Part shown: positions 6,486-10,112 of the stretch, piece after piece
How the letters are laid out: each line of letters begins with the position of its first letter
Numbering within the stretch: position 1 is the first letter of the stretch
Source: an uncultured bacterium
GTDB taxonomy: Bacteria > Verrucomicrobiota > Lentisphaeria > Oligosphaerales > Oligosphaeraceae
Direction: 5' to 3'
DNA length: 10,112 bases
NCBI GenBank assembly: GCA_902783355.1
Contig: CACZQQ010000428.1
Coordinates: 1-10,112 of the forward strand
Notes under the pieces: model-generated
Database searches by the model: none
Seen by the model: only the letters and a program-made list of their open reading frames with translations
What the model was told of the DNA's origin: nothing
Position numbers and translations under genes: made by a program

Positions 6486-7838
6486 ATGGCCGCCCCCAAG
6501 CACAATACGCGCGCAGAAGGAATCGCCTACGCGGCCGAGCGCATGCAGCATCTGGTGAACGGGACGATCCGCCGTCTTGCCATGCAGTTCGCCTTCGCCG
6601 CCGAGATTCAGGCGCAGGCCACCCTGCTCAACGAGGCCCGTCCTCTCCACGCCGAGGCGGCGCAGCCGGCGGCCGATGCGCAGGCGCCCCAGCCCGAAGC
6701 CGTTGAAGAAGCCGTCGAAGCGGAAGCGAATGCCCCCGCCGCACAGGCGCGCCGTCCTTTCAGGAAGCCCCGGAAGCCCGAGGCGGCGGCGGCCCCGAAA
6801 CGCACGACCACCACCGAAATCTGGCGCATGGCGGACGACGAGAAGGCGCAGCCCGCCGAGATTCTCTCCAAGGCGCTGGAAGGCATTGAATGGAACGAGG
6901 TGGTCTGGGTGGACTTCGCCGCGCTGGCGGGCGAAATGGCCACGGGCGACCTGCTTGAGCAGCTCTTCCAGCTGGCCTACGAAATGGCCAAGCGCATCCT
7001 GGACAGCGTCAGCGAAGGCGGCCGCCAGACGCCGCAGGCCCCTGTCGAGCGCGCACTTACCGGCGCCCTGGCGGACGCCATGAGCAACGTCACGGGCCGC
7101 ACCGACACCACGCCGGAGGCGTTGCGGCGCCTGGAGGCGCTGGACACGGCCGCCCCGCTCTATCCGGAACGCGTCGTCTCGCTGTGCGGCGAACTCCTCC
7201 TGGAGCAAGGCGGCCGCCTGCCGGAGGGCCTCTCCCTTGAGGCCGTCCAGATCTTCATGGAACTCGTCATGCGGCTGGCGCGCAACCGTTTCCAGACGCT
7301 GGCCCCCGAGGGCTCGCTGGCTCCCGACCGCAGCGAACGTCTCGCCCGTGAAAAGGCCTACAGGCAATACCTCCTGCAGGATTTCAAGACGCGTCTGCGG
7401 CAGCAGCTCTGCCCCGACGCGGAAGACTTGCAGGACGGGGAGGCCGCGGTCCCCTCCTTCACCTACGAGGAGGAGCAGCTGACCGACAACTTCCAGCGGC
7501 TCTGCGACGCGCTTCTCGCCCTCGCCCTGTCACGGACGCGCGGCACCTGCAAGGGGCTTGCCTCCTGCCTGCGTGCCATCGACGGGCGCATCAGCGCGGC
7601 GGCCACCAACTGGTCCCTCATGCGTCTGGACCGCGCCGACCGCGCCCTCCTGCGCATGGGCACCTATGAACTGGCCCATGCGGAGAAGCGCCAGCCGCCG
7701 GCGCTCGTCATCAACGAGACCGTGGAGCTGGCCAAGCTCTTCGGCCAGCAAGATTCGCCCGCCTTCATCAACGGCGTCCTGGACCGCATCCGCCTCAACG
7801 CCTCCAACGAAGCCGTCACCTTCGGCACCGCCGAATAG
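6486..7838 (+). CDS. nusB: NusB antitermination factor with a large internal insertion
   Basis: 450 residues against about 140 for ordinary NusB, which binds boxA RNA with NusE (ribosomal protein S10) in antitermination and rRNA synthesis. The first NusB helix is seen at about 28-42 (IRRLAMQFAFAAEIQ). The rest of the fold resumes at about 325-436: a YEEEQLTDNF helix, IDGRIS (365-370), NWSLMRLDRADRALLRMGTYEL (375-396, in parts), INETVELAKLFG (409-420) and SPAFINGVLDRI (424-435). About 280 residues lie between. They start with an Ala/Pro/Glu-rich linker (51-108) holding a basic cluster RRPFRKPRKP (89-98), followed by a mostly helical segment (about 110-320) that I do not recognise. The frame is continuous and codon use looks uniform, so this is not an obvious frameshift or fusion error. 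A weak GAAGAAG Shine-Dalgarno sits inside the end of ribH. The ribH-nusB order supports the identity. Confidence 0.9.
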   Translation: MAAPKHNTRAEGIAYAAERMQHLVNGTIRRLAMQFAFAAEIQAQATLLNEARPLHAEAAQPAADAQAPQPEAVEEAVEAEANAPAAQARRPFRKPRKPEAAAAPKRTTTTEIWRMADDEKAQPAEILSKALEGIEWNEVVWVDFAALAGEMATGDLLEQLFQLAYEMAKRILDSVSEGGRQTPQAPVERALTGALADAMSNVTGRTDTTPEALRRLEALDTAAPLYPERVVSLCGELLLEQGGRLPEGLSLEAVQIFMELVMRLARNRFQTLAPEGSLAPDRSERLAREKAYRQYLLQDFKTRLRQQLCPDAEDLQDGEAAVPSFTYEEEQLTDNFQRLCDALLALALSRTRGTCKGLASCLRAIDGRISAAATNWSLMRLDRADRALLRMGTYELAHAEKRQPPALVINETVELAKLFGQQDSPAFINGVLDRIRLNASNEAVTFGTAE

Positions 7839-7853
7839 GGAGTTCACCGACCC

Positions 7854-8762
7854 ATGTCACTGTTCAGCATCTTCCAGCGTGGCCTCCAGAAGACCAAGAC
7901 CGCCATCACGCGCACATTCCAGACCATCTTCACCGACGTGAAGGCATGGGACGAGAACACCTACAAGCAGCTGGAGGAGAGTCTTCTGGGGACAGATCTG
8001 GGGCCGGCCGCCACGGCGGAGCTCGTCGCCGACATCAAGGACCGCTATGCGCGCGGCCTCATCCAGACCAACGCCGACATCCAGGAGGTCTGCGCCGCCA
8101 AGGTCACGGAGCTGCTGGGGACCACGCCGCCCATCGCCGTCAATCCCGACGGGCCAACCGTCATCCTGATGGTCGGCGTCAACGGCAGCGGCAAGACCAC
8201 CTCCATCGCCAAGATCGCCCACGCCTTCATGAAGGAGGGCAAGAGCGTCGTCCTGGGGGCGGGGGACACCTTCCGCGCGGCCGGCGCCATCCAGCTGCAG
8301 GTCTGGGCCGAGCGGCTGGGCTGCCCCGTGGCGGAGGGCAAGCTGGGCGGCGATTCCGCCGCCGTGGCCTTCTCCGCCATCCAGACGGGCGTCTCCCGAA
8401 AGGCCGACTATGTCATCATCGACACGGCTGGGCGCCAGACGACGCGCGCCGACCTCATGGCCGAACTGGAGAAGGTCAAGCGCATCTCCGGCAAGGCCCT
8501 CGCCGGCGCCCCCCATGAAATCTGGCTGACGGTGGACGCCTCCATCGGCACAAGCGCCCTCAACCAGGCCCGCGAATTCGGCAAGCTCTTCCCCATCACG
8601 GGGTTGGTGCTGACCAAGCTGGACGGGACCGGCAAGGGCGGCATCGTGGTGGCCATCCGCAAGGAGCTGGGCTATCCCGTGCGCTTCGTCGGCTTGGGCG
8701 AAGGCGTCGACGACCTGCAGGACTTCGACCCCGCCCTCTTCGCCAAGGCCCTCTTCGAATAA
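7854..8762 (+). CDS. ftsY: Signal recognition particle receptor FtsY
   Basis: 302 residues, the short form without the acidic N-terminal A domain of E. coli FtsY. It is the membrane-associated GTPase that receives SRP-ribosome complexes and passes them to the Sec translocon. The N-terminal amphipathic stretch (FSIFQRGLQKTKTAI, 4-18) fits membrane contact. The N domain spans about 15-95 and the G domain about 100-302. Nucleotide motifs are GVNGSGKTTS (108-117, Lys114), DTFRAA (138-143), DTAGR (190-194), TKLDGTGKGG (254-263) and the closing GLGEGVDDLQDFD (280-292). Several positions differ from the commonest form: Ser112 in the P-loop, Gly144-Ala145 for Val-Glu, Thr233-Ser234 for Gln-Asn in the ALNQ motif, and Gly260 for Ala. 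The GVDDL-FD ending separates it from SRP54/Ffh. AGGGAG at 7837-7842, overlapping the nusB stop, is a plausible ribosome site. Confidence 0.98.
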   Translation: MSLFSIFQRGLQKTKTAITRTFQTIFTDVKAWDENTYKQLEESLLGTDLGPAATAELVADIKDRYARGLIQTNADIQEVCAAKVTELLGTTPPIAVNPDGPTVILMVGVNGSGKTTSIAKIAHAFMKEGKSVVLGAGDTFRAAGAIQLQVWAERLGCPVAEGKLGGDSAAVAFSAIQTGVSRKADYVIIDTAGRQTTRADLMAELEKVKRISGKALAGAPHEIWLTVDASIGTSALNQAREFGKLFPITGLVLTKLDGTGKGGIVVAIRKELGYPVRFVGLGEGVDDLQDFDPALFAKALFE

Positions 8763-8767
8763 AGGAG
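8763..8767 (+). promoter_or_regulatory. Ribosome binding site of the kinase gene
   Basis: AGGAG, preceded by AA, lies right after the ftsY stop and 10 bases before the ATG at 8778. It fixes that start and shows that the kinase is translated on its own signal within the ftsY transcript. Confidence 0.65.
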
Positions 8768-8777
8768 AAATCCCCCT

Positions 8778-10112
<1,335 letters not shown>

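Overview
The window is a compact, strongly GC-rich bacterial segment in which all nine genes lie on the + strand. Eight of the nine are recognisable and belong to core processes. A MlaA-type outer-membrane lipoprotein and a standard FtsY point to a Gram-negative (diderm) bacterium. The gene mix (ribBA-ribH-nusB-ftsY, a soluble zinc-ribbon Ser/Thr kinase, then tgt) and the divergent RibH and NusB sequences would fit a deep-branching lineage such as the PVC group (Lentisphaerota/Kiritimatiellota-like). That placement is a low-confidence impression.

Layout. Bases 1-1575 hold the 3' part of an unrecognised helical protein that runs in from the left edge. It overlaps by 4 bp (ATGA) a CoaBC-type gene (1572-2753) whose CoaB ligase half looks intact but whose CoaC decarboxylase half has lost its catalytic residues. 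Four bases later comes a lipoprotein gene (2758-4728) that joins a full MlaA domain to an alpha/beta-hydrolase domain. Six bases after that is ribBA (4735-5937). A 70-bp AT-rich gap follows, the only real intergenic region. It carries four GTAC words arranged around an AT core and a good Shine-Dalgarno, and it probably drives ribH (6008-6481). nusB (6486-7838) follows; it is about three times normal length because some 280 residues sit inside the NusB fold. Then come ftsY (7854-8762), a zinc-ribbon Ser/Thr kinase (8778-9752) and, overlapping it by 4 bp, the 5' part of tgt (9749 to the right edge).

How the genes work together. The spacings suggest two translationally coupled blocks, either side of 5938-6007. 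The first covers CoA synthesis (CoaB step), outer-membrane lipid handling and the first steps of riboflavin synthesis. The second covers lumazine synthase, transcription antitermination and rRNA processing (NusB), co-translational membrane targeting (FtsY), a signalling kinase and tRNA queuosine modification (Tgt). ribBA and ribH are consecutive steps of one pathway; ribD and ribE are not in the window.

Most worth a second look: the MlaA-hydrolase fusion, the large insertion in NusB, the decayed CoaC domain, and the GTAC/AT-core element before ribH. No RNA gene, mobile element, CRISPR array or clear intrinsic terminator was seen.
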